Below, in pieces: positions 36,236 through 47,406 of a stretch of DNA of 64,000 nt (position 1 is the first letter of the stretch; every line of letters begins with the position of its first letter). The notes under the pieces were generated by a model, which saw only the letters and a list, made by a program, of their open reading frames with translations, made no database searches and was not told the DNA's origin. This DNA is from Typhlomys cinereus (lineage: Eukaryota; Chordata; Mammalia; Rodentia; Platacanthomyidae). The stretch is from the NCBI GenBank assembly GCA_023101885.1, contig JALPQD010000247.1, positions 2,202,230 to 2,266,229 of the forward strand, given 5' to 3'. The translations under genes were made by a program, and so were the position numbers.

Positions 36236-36352
36236 GAGTGAAGAGATGGCTCAGGGGTTAAGTTTTTCTCTTGTAAGCAAAAATACCTGTGTTCAGATGC
36301 CAGAATCCATGTAAAAACACCCTAACACACATAAATACAGTGGGGGAGGGGG
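36236..36352 (+). repeat. B2-superfamily SINE (plus)
   Basis: 'GAAGAGATGGCTCAGGGGTT' is an A-box head, followed by 'TCTTGTAAGC', 'CTGTGTTCAGATGCCAGAAT' and an ACACATAAATAC tail, then a G-rich run. The element is shortened in the body. Confidence 0.7.
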
Positions 36353-36815
36353 GGAGGGGAGAACATCTTTGAAAGGAGGGGCAGGAAATGCCCAGAGGCT
36401 GGAAGCTGTCATGCTATGGTTGTTGTTAAAGCTCTTCTAATGCAGTCTGCAGCGTGAAGAGCTGGGACTGTGACCCTGGCCCATGCTCTGCTGGGAAAGG
36501 AGGGAGAAGGAAGCAGAGACTGTCCTACTTAGCGAGAGCACGTGGCTAGCCGTCCTGGGAGGTTTAAATGCTTATTGCTTTATTTTTACCAGAGCTCCTC
36601 TCTGTTATCTCTTGCTGGGTCTCAGAATAAGGCAAAGCCACTTCCTATTTCATTTTCCAAACAGAACGAAGGAGAAGAAAGAAGCGTCTAAGGAAGCCAT
36701 GGTGACCACAAGCTTTCTGGGGACGAGCATCTCGCTCTCCAGGCACAGCAGCTGTGCTGCAATCCTATGTCCTTGGTGGCCACCTGGTGCCACTTACTCC
36801 TTCTACTATATGCCT
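36353..36815. other. Unassigned sequence
   Basis: The 114-codon frame at 36483-36827 has no recognisable domain or conserved feature. Its end overlaps a SINE relic, so I do not call it. Confidence 0.45.
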
Positions 36816-36890
36816 TCTTGGCATTAAACACAGGTCACCCAGATTTGTGATCAGGCACCTTACCTGCTGAATTATCTCGCCAGCCCTGCT
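36816..36890 (-). repeat. B2-superfamily SINE head (minus)
   Basis: 'AGGCACCTTACCTGCTGAAT' and 'TATCTCGCCAGCCC' are the antisense of a SINE A-box head, with the antisense B-box-like 'ACACAGGTCACCCAGA' before it. Confidence 0.6.
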
Positions 36891-37299
36891 TTTCCAATTT
36901 TTAAAATGAAAGAAGCAAGCTGGCTGCCAGTCGGTCCCTGGGTTGTGCTATTAAGAAGTGGTGAGAGCTTTAGGAGCTGGAGCCTAGTAGGAAGTCCTTA
37001 TGTCACCTGGAGTGTGCCTTGGGGCGTGGAGGCTGCCTCCTTTCTTTCTGGCTTTGCTTCAGACACAGGGGATGCTGCTCCTCCACCATCAACTCCTGCC
37101 GTGACCAACCTACCTGTCAGCAACTCCTAAGAAAAAGACAACAGTGATGAAGTGGAGTCAAAGCAACCTTTCCAATGCAGAAATGAATCATCTCAAGTGC
37201 TTGCTGTGGTAACAGAAAGGTCACCAATACCGTGCCCAACTTAGCCAATAAGTGAGATATACTGATATGAAAAAGTGTTATATGCTGATTTGAAATTTT

Positions 37300-37440
37300 A
37301 TTTTGGGGTCAGGAAGATGGTTCAGTAGGTAAAAGTAATTGTCCTATAAAATGATATAAAAGGTAGAAGAAGAGAACCAACTCCACGTACAAACACACAC
37401 GTTATAAAAGTGTGTGTACACACACACACACACATGCAGG
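37300..37440 (+). repeat. B2-superfamily SINE relic (plus)
   Basis: 'GGTCAGGAAGATGGTTCAGT' and 'AGGTAAAAGTAATTG' resemble a SINE head. 'GAAGAGAACCAACTCCACGT' is shared with the 24.8-kb SINE, followed by a (CA)n tail at 37408-37434. Confidence 0.65.
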
Positions 37441-39033
37441 TGAAGGACCTAAGTTGCCAAATGCATTTTAGAAGAGAGGGTGTATATAGCACATGACAAA
37501 TGTATGTCCCAGGTTACCTGGCTATTCCCTATGCTTCTTCCCTCAATCTGGCAATACAAGTCTAGGCTGGCTATTCCTTTGGAAGTGTCCTTTGTTTATT
37601 TTCACTGACATCTTTTTTAAGCACAAGTGCTAAAATTATTTTTAAGTATCCCCTGAAGTCCAAGTAGAATTTTTAAAATGGCATTAAAATTATAGAATGA
37701 AACAATGATGTTAGTCTCCCAAATCTCTTAAACCTTGATAGGTTTTTCTTAACATTATGATTGAACTTTCTGGAACGGTCTCCTAGACATTCCCTCTAAC
37801 TTTTCCTTCTGTCAAATTCTTTGAAAAGTGATATATTTGTCTCTATGGCTTTGGAAAAGGTAGTTATCCCTTCTGCAAACTGAATGATACAGATGTTAGT
37901 AACATCTCTTCAGCACTAAATACTGTCAGCTAATTATGCCAGTCTTAATCTTTCAAGAAATCCAAGAAATCCAAATGCTTCTTCCACGCACACCCTCATC
38001 GTTGACACTTGGCTTCAGTTCATTATGACCTTTCTATGACCTCCTGTAGGGAACAACCTACTTTTGTAATAGAGACACCCCCCCCCCCGAATAAAGAGAA
38101 GGGCAACAAGGCAGGAAAAGGGCTATATGATTGGGATAGAGATAACCTGGCTTAATCAATAGCTAAGTGTACATATGCAACTCCCTAAATGCACAGGAGG
38201 CAAAAATGCAAAAGGGAACTAATATAAGATATATAAGACAATACTACACTATGCTTGGGACTCAGCCTTTGAATAAGAGTACACTGGACCATACTTACAT
38301 GAATAAAATTATAAAAAAGAAAACCGCAGTGTCAGGATTCTGTTCTGATGTCTCCTATGACATTTCTGATGGAAACAAATCAATTATCATCTTTACTAAA
38401 AAATTAAACTCTTTCCTAAAGGGAGTAAAAAATAGTTTATTCTGGAACTAAATGTGACCATGGCCTGGGAGCAAAATAAAAAAAATCAACAGTGAAGACC
38501 TGTTTTCAATCCATTGGTAGGAACATCAGCTAGTCAGAGTAGTCTCTGATGTAAGCCCCAGCTGCTATCTAATAACATTCTTAGTTTGGGGGTGGGTGAA
38601 AACTAGTAGTCTGTTTGCACACCCAAAATGATTTACCTAGTAGTCACAAGGGTTTTAAGTCAGGGCAATAAATGACTATTTAGGTTTCTGTACCTTTCCA
38701 ACTCTCCACAATCACTGAAGGTGCAATCACTCAATCAACCTGGTAGAATGTTTAATGTAGACACAGTTTTGTGGTGGTGGGGAGGGATTTCAGTTAATAC
38801 AGCCCATAAACCTATAATCTCTCAAAGTTAAACAGGTATTCATCACACTAATTATTAAGAGTATGTAGCCTCTCCCCTGGGCATACTTTAACCAGAAATA
38901 AATACAAAGTGAGTTAAGATATTTGCAAGTCAGTCTCTCAGTTGTCATTATTTACATAAGGATAAGACTACTTCTAAAAGGGCACCAATTTAGAGGGACT
39001 GAAATTTATCTTAGCCTTGAAAGCCTACTTGTT
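37441..39033. other. Unassigned sequence
   Basis: No exon or named repeat. Contains an 11-bp poly-C run at 38078-38088. The 94-codon frame at 38167-38451 lacks recognisable features. Confidence 0.45.
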
Positions 39034-39048
39034 AAGAAACACTAAGCC

Positions 39049-39366
39049 GGGGCTGGAGAGGTGGCTCAGGGGTTAAGCCCTGAGTTCGGATCCTAGACCC
39101 CACGTACAGACGCCGGGCGGAAGCGGGGGCGGCCTGCGTTTCCGGCCCTGGTAGGGCGGAGCCTGTGAATCCCGGGGCAGAATAAACAAGAAGGAGGTGG
39201 AGGCGTCTATGGTGGTTCCCAAATTCATCCGTGGTTCTACACACACACACATACACACACACACACACACATACACACACACACACATGCGCGGGTACGC
39301 ACATGCGTACGCACATACATACGCACACACGCACAATTGAATAAATAAAAAAAAAATTAAAAAAAA
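39049..39366 (+). mobile_element. Young B2-superfamily (DIP-like) SINE with TSDs
   Basis: A head with 'GGGGCTGGAGAGGTGGCTCA' (A box) leads directly into 'CCCTGAGTTCGGATCC' (B box). About 25 bp present between the boxes in the 3.5- and 55.4-kb copies is missing. A GC-rich body (39087-39230) is followed by a CA-rich tract (39240-39333) and a tail 'CAATTGAATAAATAAAA'. It is flanked by perfect 15-bp target-site duplications AAGAAACACTAAGCC at 39034-39048 and 39367-39381. Polymerase III transcription and LINE-1-dependent retroposition are inferred from the family. Confidence 0.95.
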
Positions 39367-39381
39367 AAGAAACACTAAGCC

Positions 39382-39639
39382 ACACTCCTCTGCTTAGAAC
39401 AGGTCTGTCAAACTTAATTAACATCCCTGTTACTCAGTATCTGTTTTGATAGCTTAAGATCTTGTTATACCAAAAAAGTAAATTAAAAATGGTGATTTAA
39501 TTTCTTTCAAGTTCTTTCCAGTAGGTTTTCTGTATTATATTTTCAGTGGCTCTAAGGTTTTCCTTAGATATCTCAGAATCAGCTTCCTGATTTGTGTTAG
39601 CTTAATTCTAGGAGTGTCTCTGTTGTTCCCACAGAGCTG
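39382..39639. other. Unassigned sequence
   Basis: Nothing supported. Confidence 0.4.
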
Positions 39640-40110
39640 TTCTGTTTTTGCATATCCACTTTCTTTGCTCATTGCGGCTTTTATCTCAGTAGCTGAGATA
39701 GGAGAAGGAAAGGAGAGCAGCTCTAGCCATGTGTGGGATCCCTTCGAGATCCACGAATAAGGAGGAAACAGGAGAGGGAGACTGAAAAAAATATGAGCTC
39801 ATTTACAGTTGGGGTGAGGTGGCCAAGATGGATGTAGTTCAGCTGTAAGGTGGGAGAGCATTAGAACAGACGGACTAGCTTAAGGTCCGAGCAGATAGGA
39901 AGAGAGCTGCCATGACCACGTGAGAGGAGGAAGGAGAGAAAAGAGAGGCGTGGATGGTGTCACAGTCTTTTATAGTCTCAGGTGACTTGCCCGGCAGTAC
40001 CAGGATCAGTGAGTGAAACCAGAAGGTTCCATCTTTACAAAATGACGACCTAGCTAAGGTGGAGCCTTTACCACATGGCAGCTGTGACTAACACTTCATA
40101 CTTGTTACGC
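39640..40110 (-). mobile_element. LTR-like element, family 4 (minus)
   Basis: Sister of 16.44-16.80 kb, with 'CACAGTCTTTTATAGTCTCA', 'TCTTTACAAAATGACGACCT', 'AGCTAAGGTGG' and 'GCTGTGACTAACAC' in the same order. On minus, CTATAAAAG (39967-39975) is a TATA-like box conserved in both copies. GAGATAAAAG near 39685-39694 (minus) could be a weak polyadenylation signal. No internal region was recognised. Confidence 0.6.
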
Positions 40111-40274
40111 ACGTACCAAACATTTATTGCCTCTCTGTATGTCGTAAGTCTATACTTTATAAAATTGGTTTTTAAGGTTTTTAGTGATTGTTATAATTAT
40201 GGAATGACTGTTTGGGTTTTTTCACTTATCCCGTGGATTTTAATTACTGTTTGATGTCATGTTTTTCAGTCTTT

Positions 40275-40545
40275 TACAATTTACGTTTGTGTTAATATGG
40301 CCAAAATAGCTGACAAAAACATAGCAGAAAAGTTGATGGTTTTAGTCCATCACAGAGAATGCATGGCAGTGGGTGATGAGGCTGTGGCTGTTCACATCAT
40401 GGGGGATCAGGAGGCAGGAAACAGGCTGGAGTTAGGGGCGTGATGGCTTTCAAAGACTCACCCTTGTGACTTCCAGTCAGGTTCCATCTCTTTCAAAACA
40501 GGACACAAGCTGGAGTCCAAATGATCAAAAAAAAAAAAAAAATGA
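40275..40545 (-). repeat. Probable MaLR-like repeat relic (minus)
   Basis: 'GCTGACAAAAACATAGCAGA', 'GATGGTTTTAGTCCATCACA' and 'CACATCATGGGGGATCAGGA' resemble a common rodent dispersed repeat read from its 3' end. Ends in a poly-A run at about 40529-40541. Confidence 0.45.
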
Positions 40546-40649
40546 GCCGTAGGGCATGTGGGAGCTTTCAGTTCAAATCATAACAAATCTGAGACATTTA
40601 AAATATTTATCCTGAATGTGCTATATCAGAAACATAAACAAACACATTT

Positions 40650-40670
40650 GGTTTTTATTTTATTTAGTGT

Positions 40671-40716
<46 letters not shown>

Positions 40717-40949
40717 CAGAAGGTACTATATGTGACTGTGGAAGTCCGAGTGTGACTTTGGGAATCATCCTGGATTGCTCCTACTTCCCTTTTGTTTTCC
40801 CTTGGAATTTTCCAGGTTTTACCTTCCAGAGACAAAAGTATAAGTGACCATCATTTCTGTCTGGTGTTTTTACTGTGGGTTCTGGGATCTGCACTCAGGT
40901 CCTTCTGCTTGCAAGGCAGTCTTAAACCTTGAGCTATCTCTCCAGCCCC
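40650..40949 (-). mobile_element. B3-like SINE with (TG)n tail and TSDs (minus)
   Basis: (TG)n at 40667-40714, then body landmarks shared with 18.1 and 25.7 kb ('GGAATCATCCTGGATTGCTC', 'CTGCTTGCAAGGCAG'). The antisense A-box head is 'GAGCTATCTCTCCAGCCCC'. Candidate target-site duplications are 40636-40649 and 40950-40963 (AAACAAACACATTT versus AAATGAACACATTT, 12 of 14). Confidence 0.82.
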
Positions 40950-41143
40950 AAATGAACACATTTATGTCTTTCCACAATGTGAGAGTTTATTGAATAACAA
41001 TAAATTCACAATGTATGGTTTTTTCAGTAAAAGCAACTTGCCAGATTCCTGCTCTACTTGATAGTCTTACCTGAGGAAAACACAGGTTCTTTTATTCCAG
41101 TATTAATCTGTAATATTAACTCTCAGATCATACAATCAATGTA

Positions 41144-41144
<1 letters not shown>

Positions 41145-41191
<47 letters not shown>
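41145..41191. repeat. (TG)n microsatellite
   Basis: About 23 TG units. No SINE head was recognised beside it. Confidence 0.97.
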
Positions 41192-41195
<4 letters not shown>

Positions 41196-41985
41196 AGAGT
41201 GACTACAAAAGGTGAAATCGTTCAAGAGACTTGAGAGACCAAAGTTGAGAGAAATGCAGGGGTCCATGAGGTGTGAAAATAAATTAGCTGCTGCAAGGTC
41301 ACAGGTCAGAGCACAGTCATACAGCTCAGTCAAGATGCAGGGTGGAAAGGGCAGGACTGGAACAAATGGGCAGATATATAGACAGCTGATCCAGGCAGAC
41401 AAACAAGTGGATGGGCAGACGTGGTCAATCAACAGCAGGGATGAACTGAGCTGAAGCCTCCGGAACAGTCAGGAGTTCTTTCGTGGTGGTTTGATGACCA
41501 GTCTGTGTGGAGCATTTCCATTGTGACACTAAGTGTTCTCCCACTATTGGGGTCCAAGTGAGGAAGTTGCACCCTTTCCTCAGTCTGGTGCATTGATAAG
41601 TTCTCAGACCTGGTTTCCCCAAAAGGATTTAGTAAGTCCACGTGCCCCCACAGTTTCAATTTGTCTCAATAAATTTATAGGGTGGTAGCCTTTCTATTCC
41701 TAGGGAAAGGTCATTTAACAACAGTCTGTAGCCCTTCAATGGTGACAGACAGATGATATCACTGAAGTGTCCATCCAGAAGCAGAGTTATCCTCCGTCCT
41801 CAAAATAGAATCAAAAGCTGCTTGTAAAATGTAATCTCAAAGACCAAGGCACGGACTGAAAAGCCACTGTTTTATACAATATGTAGTAATTTAGGGCAAG
41901 GCACAGCCTGATTTCAAGAATGTTTCTTATAAGGCAGGTCAGTTAGCAACAAATTCCCTTAGCTTTACCTCCTCATGGAAAAAAA
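41192..41985. other. Unassigned sequence
   Basis: Overlapping short frames on both strands, none with a recognisable feature. Confidence 0.45.
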
Positions 41986-43230
41986 TCTTTATTTCACTTC
42001 ATCTTTCAAAGATAGGTTTGCTGACTACAGGATCTTTTTTTTTTATAATTTAAATGCTGCCCCACTGTTTCTGGCATTCTTTGTTCCTGCTGCTAATTTT
42101 ATTTTATCCCTTTAAGTGGTTGTGGAAAAGAGTGAGTTCAAAACTAGAGTACAAAAGAGTCCAACAGAGGAGACAGAAAAACTAAAAAGCCTGCTCACTA
42201 AGGCTGCCAGATAACAGATAGAGCATGTACAACAAAGGTATGTGCTAAGCAAATGCTCTTTAAGGGTCCCAGCCTTACAGGGATAGGCACATGGAGCAGT
42301 CTGACTAGCTTCCAGCTCTGGCCAACTCCTGCGATTGGAAGTGTTCTCTTTCTTAGTAAACTATCTCTACTCCACTACTATCCATTGAGCCCTGGTTCAG
42401 TTCCCTGTTCTGGGACACGAGAACCTGAAATCCCATTGGGTACCTACTGGACCCCCAAATCTATGTAAAACGTAATAGTTAATCATAGTTGAGCCATTCC
42501 GTAAAGCCCCCGCACCCTAGCTGGAATGTGGCGATTCCCAAGTTGCCCACAGGAGACATCCTAATTCACTTCCCACTTATCACCTGAAATTCCTGATTTC
42601 CTTGCCCACATGGCATTGAGAGAGGACTATCTTTTCAGTGGCATTCTTTCCCACCCTGCCCCACTTCCCTACTTCCCTAGCAAGTCCTTAGCTACATATG
42701 AAGGGCATCGAAGATCTGTTGGGGGCTTGATAGCTCTCTTCCCTGACCTTTCAGACTTTAAAGTCTCTCTTCCATTCTAATGTTCTCTCATTTTAAGATT
42801 AAACTGAAGTTCCCTTGGCCACCAGACCCCCTGCTTCTATTATTTTATTTCTCAAGTCTCTCCCTATTGTTAGTTTCTTTTATAACAAACCTCCACACCT
42901 CCATGATAGCCTTATAAATTGTCTAGAGTTGCTGTCTATTCTTTCTCTCAGCTAACTAAACAATGATGAATCACTTTTCTTCTGTTCCTTTCAGGACTTT
43001 TCTCTATCTCAGATTTCAAGATTTTTATCATGCTGTGTCTGTGAACTTCTATCTTTGAGAGTTTACTGAGCTTACTGGATGTATAAGGTATGAGGTGTTG
43101 CTTTTTAATTATTGGGAGGTTTTCTGTAACTCTTTTGGACATTTTTATTATTTCTTTTTCCTCTTTCTCATCCTGTATTCCTCATATGTTCTGTTAATGC
43201 CCCCGATGATGTATACTTGAGAAAGAGAAT
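41986..43230 (-). repeat. Ancient LINE-1 3' end, split by LTR-like insert
   Basis: 41986-42110 ('TTTCAAAGATAGGTTTGCTG', 'TGCTGCCCCACTGTTTCTGG') and 42930-43230 ('CAGGACTTTTCTCTATCTCA', 'TGAGCTTACTGGATGTATAA', 'CATATGTTCTGTTAATGCCC') are consecutive antisense parts of an old mammalian L1 3' end. About 820 bp of LTR-like sequence separates them. Confidence 0.6.
42111..42929 (+). mobile_element. LTR-like insertion (family 3) in old LINE-1
   Basis: Interrupts the ancient L1. The part from about 42480 shares wording with 45.2-45.6 kb ('CACTTCCCTACTTCCCTAGC', 'TCTAATGTTCTCTCATTTTA', 'AGATTAAACTGAAGTTCCC'). The part from 42111 to 42475 has a U5-like end ('TCAGTTCCCTGTTCTGGGAC'), so two LTR-type modules may be joined. 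No retroviral coding sequence seen. Confidence 0.5.
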
Positions 43231-43237
43231 GGCTTTC

Positions 43238-43835
43238 TGTTAGGTAGCTTAGAATAGGATTTTTAGTTATAATAATAGTTCTTTTAGACAGCTTTAGAAC
43301 AAGAGGAGCCAAGCTGGGAAGATCCTGAAAGTCATACCCCACTGCTGGGATTATCCTGAAGAAATATCCTCTGCCAGTCTGGAGGAACTGGCTCTAATCT
43401 CCCACAGAGATAAGATCATCAACCCTCTTTATGAAAGGATATGGACATGAGTTCCTCAAATGTAGAAAGGATAAATGAGCTCCTCCATTGCAGGTAAATT
43501 ATGTTCCTGAAAGAAATAGCTCTACTATGAGATCTGCCAGGAGGTCAGCTGGGCTGGTCCCCAATATGAACAAAGCAATCATATATAAAGGACCAAAAGC
43601 CCCAATCAGGTTTGAAGAAACTAGAGCAAATCAATAGGGAAAAGTCACTTGTCCAAGAACATAAATACCCCTAACTTTGCCGGCCATTTGTGGCTCTCTT
43701 GCCCCTCACAGACTCTATGACTGTGAGTTCCTTTCTTTTTGTCCTCTAATAAACTCTACTTTAATCCTCTACATGTGGTCTGGCCTCAATTTTAGGCTCC
43801 TGAATACAAGAACCGGGACACAGAACCCCACAACA
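43238..43835 (+). mobile_element. Solo LTR, family 1 (plus)
   Basis: Begins TGTTAGG and ends CAACA. A TATA-like box CATAAATA lies at 43660-43667, AATAAA at 43748-43753, and then 'GTCTGGCCTCAATTTTAGGC'. It is colinear with 30.95-31.53 kb throughout, but clearly diverged, so the two are independent old insertions rather than the two ends of one provirus. Confidence 0.75.
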
Positions 43836-43844
43836 TACCTAATC

Positions 43845-44262
43845 TCTGCTGTGGTTCTGTTGTAAGTGGATGGCAGAGATAAAAATCTTGTAAAGGAGTG
43901 CCTATGTTTTTGCTCTGGCCATCTAAACTGCTGCTACCAGGCACCCAAGGAAATTGGAATTTCCAGAGGGAACCTCATACTGAAATTTGAAGCCAGTTAG
44001 AGGGGGAAGGAACACAAAGAGTAATAAAAACTTGTCAGATCATCTCGGAGAAGAGATTGGAGCTAAAGACAATGATGAGCAGGACTTGAAACAGTATCTT
44101 AACCAGAACTGCTTAAACTTAGACATTACATGAAAATCTTGAAAACGGTCTTTAGGGAAACATTGGATAGTCTTCTTCCCAATGTGATTATATTGAATAA
44201 ATCTCCTTTTTCTGTTTTTTTTTACTGTTAATTTGATTTTCTATAGAGTCATCCAACCAGTT
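43845..44262 (+). mobile_element. Solo LTR-like element, family 2 (plus)
   Basis: 'GGAAATTGGAATTTCC', 'AAAACTTGTCAGATCATCTC', 'TTAACCAGAACTGCTTAAAC', then 'GTGATTATATTGAATAAATC' with AATAAA at 44196-44201 and a T-rich end. It immediately follows the family-1 LTR, whereas at 30 kb the family-2 copy precedes it. Confidence 0.62.
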
Positions 44263-45189
44263 GTCAGAGATGCGTGAAATCTCTTTAGGGAGATTGGTAT
44301 CAGTTCCTCTTTGCTCTCAGTGTGAGATTCCTGAGGGAGCTTCAAGCCTCAGGGTCTTCTGAGAGTCCTGAGAGATATCGGGAAGATCAGATGTCATTTC
44401 CTTACTTTATGTTTTACTGTCTGGTTATACAGTCTCCTTCTGCCCACCCCCACCCAGTGTCATAACTCTGAATCTGATACAATTCCTCAGACACAGTTTT
44501 AGACATGCACACAGTAATCCTGCATGACAGGGGATCCAGCTTTTTTCCTTCTTTTACATTCTAAGATGACAATAGATCTGACTTTTTTCTTTTCCATGAC
44601 CTGGTTTGTTCCTTGCTCACCCAGGTACTGGATTTTGATATGTGTTCTATTTTTAATAATGCCTGTGGGCATGAAATTACTTTACAAACTATTCCCATCA
44701 AATGGTGACTCCAAAGAAAGAGTAATTTCTAAGGTTGATATTTGATGTTAGTTCTGACCCTAGGAGGGTTCTGTTAGATAAAGGACCTGCTGTTTTAGCA
44801 CTAGAAGAGAAAATCAGCTCCTGTGGTCAAAGACTGAACAAGCCCCCTTTGAGGCTGGAAAACATGTTGTCTCCCTTCCGATTTGTTGCCCAGGACAAAG
44901 ATCTAGCTATATGTTCCATATAATTCTGATTTTCTGTGGATGTAGCAAAGACTTGCAAACAGATGTTCCTAGATCTGATGTCTACCTCCAAATTGTATTC
45001 ATCAAATGTTGTGAAACTACTTCCAACTCTCTGCATAGTCTCAGAAGGCTGTAAAGTCAGAAGACCTCTTTGATTTTGGGAATCTTGGGATTCTGAGACT
45101 TTGGAGAGAATTCTCTGAAAGCAACCTTCCTCCTGCTCTGTGTCACGCTATACAGAATAACTGTTCTCTTGATAACAATCTATGTTCTC
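44263..45189. other. Unassigned sequence
   Basis: No gene, and no repeat that I can name. Frames at 44524-44923 are short and featureless. Confidence 0.45.
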
Positions 45190-45660
45190 TACCTTAATAA
45201 TAAAATAATTTCTACTGGACAGCTAATTTAATTAGGAATGCCCTGTCCTATGGAAACTATCCTCACCATACCTTCAGTCTTCACTACCTCACTTCCCTAG
45301 TAACTCCTGGCCATTGGTTAGTAATGCCAAAAGAACATGAAAGATTATAGTTTCATCCATTCTCTCTCTTCCCGCCTCTTCCCACTACGTGTTTATGGTC
45401 ATGATAACTCTCTCCTCTTACTGTGTAGTCTTGACAATTCTTTTCCTATTCTTGTGACCTTAAGTTATCTCCTCTCTTCTAATAATGCTCTCCCACTTCA
45501 AGGTTAAACCATGGCTTCCTTCTTGTCCCTCTTGGACTGAGCATCCAAGAGTGTCTTTCCATTTCTCTTGTTTTCAATAAATCGTGTTTCAACCTCTCCA
45601 CAAGGTCTGGCTTCAGTCTTTGACTACAGAACACAAGGACTCACAAAGGAAACCCTGTTT
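45190..45660 (+). mobile_element. LTR-like element, family 3 (plus)
   Basis: 'CACTTCCCTAGTAACTCCTG', 'ATGCTCTCCCACTTCAAGGT', an AATAAA signal at 45576-45581, then 'GGTCTGGCTTCAGTCTTTGA' and a CA-rich end. Landmarks are shared with 42.48-42.86 kb. Confidence 0.55.
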
Positions 45661-45870
45661 CACTAATGCTCTCCTTTAAAGACTGATCATGGCCTCCATG
45701 GGCAAAAGTCCCTCTCTACTAATAAAGCCCATTTTCTGAAGTGTGATCTCATGTTAGCTTCCTTTTGTTCTGATCAACTAATCAATCTGCTCTGCTCTCA
45801 TACCTAACAGTCTCCTCTTCTTCAGTCCCCAGTTCTATACAACATGGCAAGCCTATGGTCAGGGCTAGAT
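45661..45870 (+). repeat. Second LTR-like 3' end (plus)
   Basis: 'ATGCTCTCCTTTAAAGACTG' then AATAAA (45721-45726) repeats the layout of the preceding element in shorter form. It may be a tandem or nested LTR remnant. Confidence 0.4.
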
Positions 45871-46699
45871 CCATGAATCTCCCCTGCATTTCCTGATTGC
45901 CTGTGTCAGAGATTCCACTGTTCTTTAGAGCAACTTCGAACAGTTCTACTCTCTGCTGCTAATGCCTGGAAGCGATTAAAGACTTGTCTGTTTCATGGTC
46001 TTCCCCATCCCCCCAAACAGTCTACTTTGCAGCTAATGTTGCCTCATTCCTCAGCTGGTGGTATAACTCTGTGTTACTATGTACGACTTAAAAGCCTATT
46101 TTTTTCCCTTGAAATAGTTTAGGTATATTTTTTATGTTCTCATTGATCAGGTCTGAGTCATACAGGAAGAGACTCTTTAACAGATCTACTTCATTGATCA
46201 TGAAAAGAATTTTAGTAAATCTCCCAAGGGCTTGACTTCACATACGGCAAGGACTAAATCAATGCTTAAGTATGTACAAAGAAAAGCATTTCTCACCGTT
46301 ATTTGCATCCTTTCTATATCACTAGATAATTCTTGTCAGCAGTATCATCATCTCTTAAAGGAATGAAGGGTGATTTGAAGGGTGATTTGAAATTAGTTTT
46401 ATCCCTAACATCAAAATGGGAACGAAGTCATAGAAGGACATTAGTCCTTCTAATAATGAATTCCTGCAGAGAAATGCTGAGGAGAAATAGGGAAGAGGCA
46501 CTATACAAAGACAGTGTCATCTCTGGCATGCAGAGTATGCTGGTTTGAATGCTCCATGGTCAAGTCTCTTTGACTTCTGAGTCTCAGTTCCTTCAACTGT
46601 CAGGTTCAAATGATGAGCACTGTCCACTTGCTATTGGAGTGAAGACCACACTAGATAGCAAAAAGAAAAATATTGTCAAAGATCTGTGAGGGAAATAGT
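45871..46699. other. Unassigned sequence
   Basis: Contains a 12-bp tandem duplicate GAAGGGTGATTT at 46365-46388; otherwise nothing supported. Confidence 0.45.
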
Positions 46700-46890
46700 A
46701 GTTACGCCTTAGTGAGCAGGCACTGTGTGGAGATTTTTAACAACTGCCATCTCATTTAACCCACAGCCATCCTAGGAGGGTCCTATTGTTGCAGCTGTAG
46801 CTTATAGAGGAAGCCAAAGCTCAAAAAGATAGTGTGGCCGGATCAAGATCAAACAAGTAAGTTGGAGTTCAGTGTATGCCTCTAGCTCTC
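46700..46890 (-). repeat. MIR SINE (minus), well preserved
   Basis: 'GAGCAGGCACTGTGTGGAGA', 'CCATCTCATTTAACCCACAG', 'CCATCCTAGGAGGGTCCTAT' and 'AGGAAGCCAAAGCTCAAAAA' run through nearly the whole antisense MIR in order. Confidence 0.8.
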
Positions 46891-47394
46891 TCTCTCTCTT
46901 CTTCTATGCAAAGTATGAATATTTATTTTTGGATTTAGTTCCCAAACCAATTTAAAAACCACAATCTGATTTATTTTCTTAAAGTAGCTAAGGCCTCCAT
47001 GTGGGAAGATCTCATGAGACAGAAGCATATCTCATCAGACTCGGCCACAAGTCCTGTGCCCACTGCTTTCCCAGACTTTGGGAAAGGAAAGAAACCTTAA
47101 TAAATTTGCTTTTTCTCCCATTTTCTTTTGCTACCCACTATATAGCACTTGTGAACTCCGAGTGGGTTCCCAACTTTAAAAACATTAAATGTCTTAAAAA
47201 GAATAATTCTTCAGGAGTCTAAAACAGACAAAAGTGTTTTGCTGTAAACATTTTGTAGAGCTGAAGTGAGGTGGGAGTTTGGGTGGTAGTGTTTTTTGTT
47301 TGTTTGCATGTTTGTTTTAAAGAATCAATACAGTAATGGAGGGTAAAGCATGTGAGAATTCAGACATTCTGGGAAGGGCTGTTTTCTCTCCATT
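46891..47394. other. Unassigned sequence
   Basis: A short CTCTCTCTCT run at 46888-46899; otherwise nothing supported. Confidence 0.4.
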
Positions 47395-47406
47395 AAAGAT
47401 TCATAA

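Noticed and set aside
39032..39424. 130- and 100-codon minus frames with hydrophobic starts
   Set aside because: Antisense read-through of the young SINE and its CA tract; the apparent membrane segment is translated tail sequence.
30945..43835. The two family-1 LTRs as ends of a 12-kb provirus
   Set aside because: They are clearly diverged, and the interval holds other LTRs, SINEs and unique DNA with no gag, pol or env trace.
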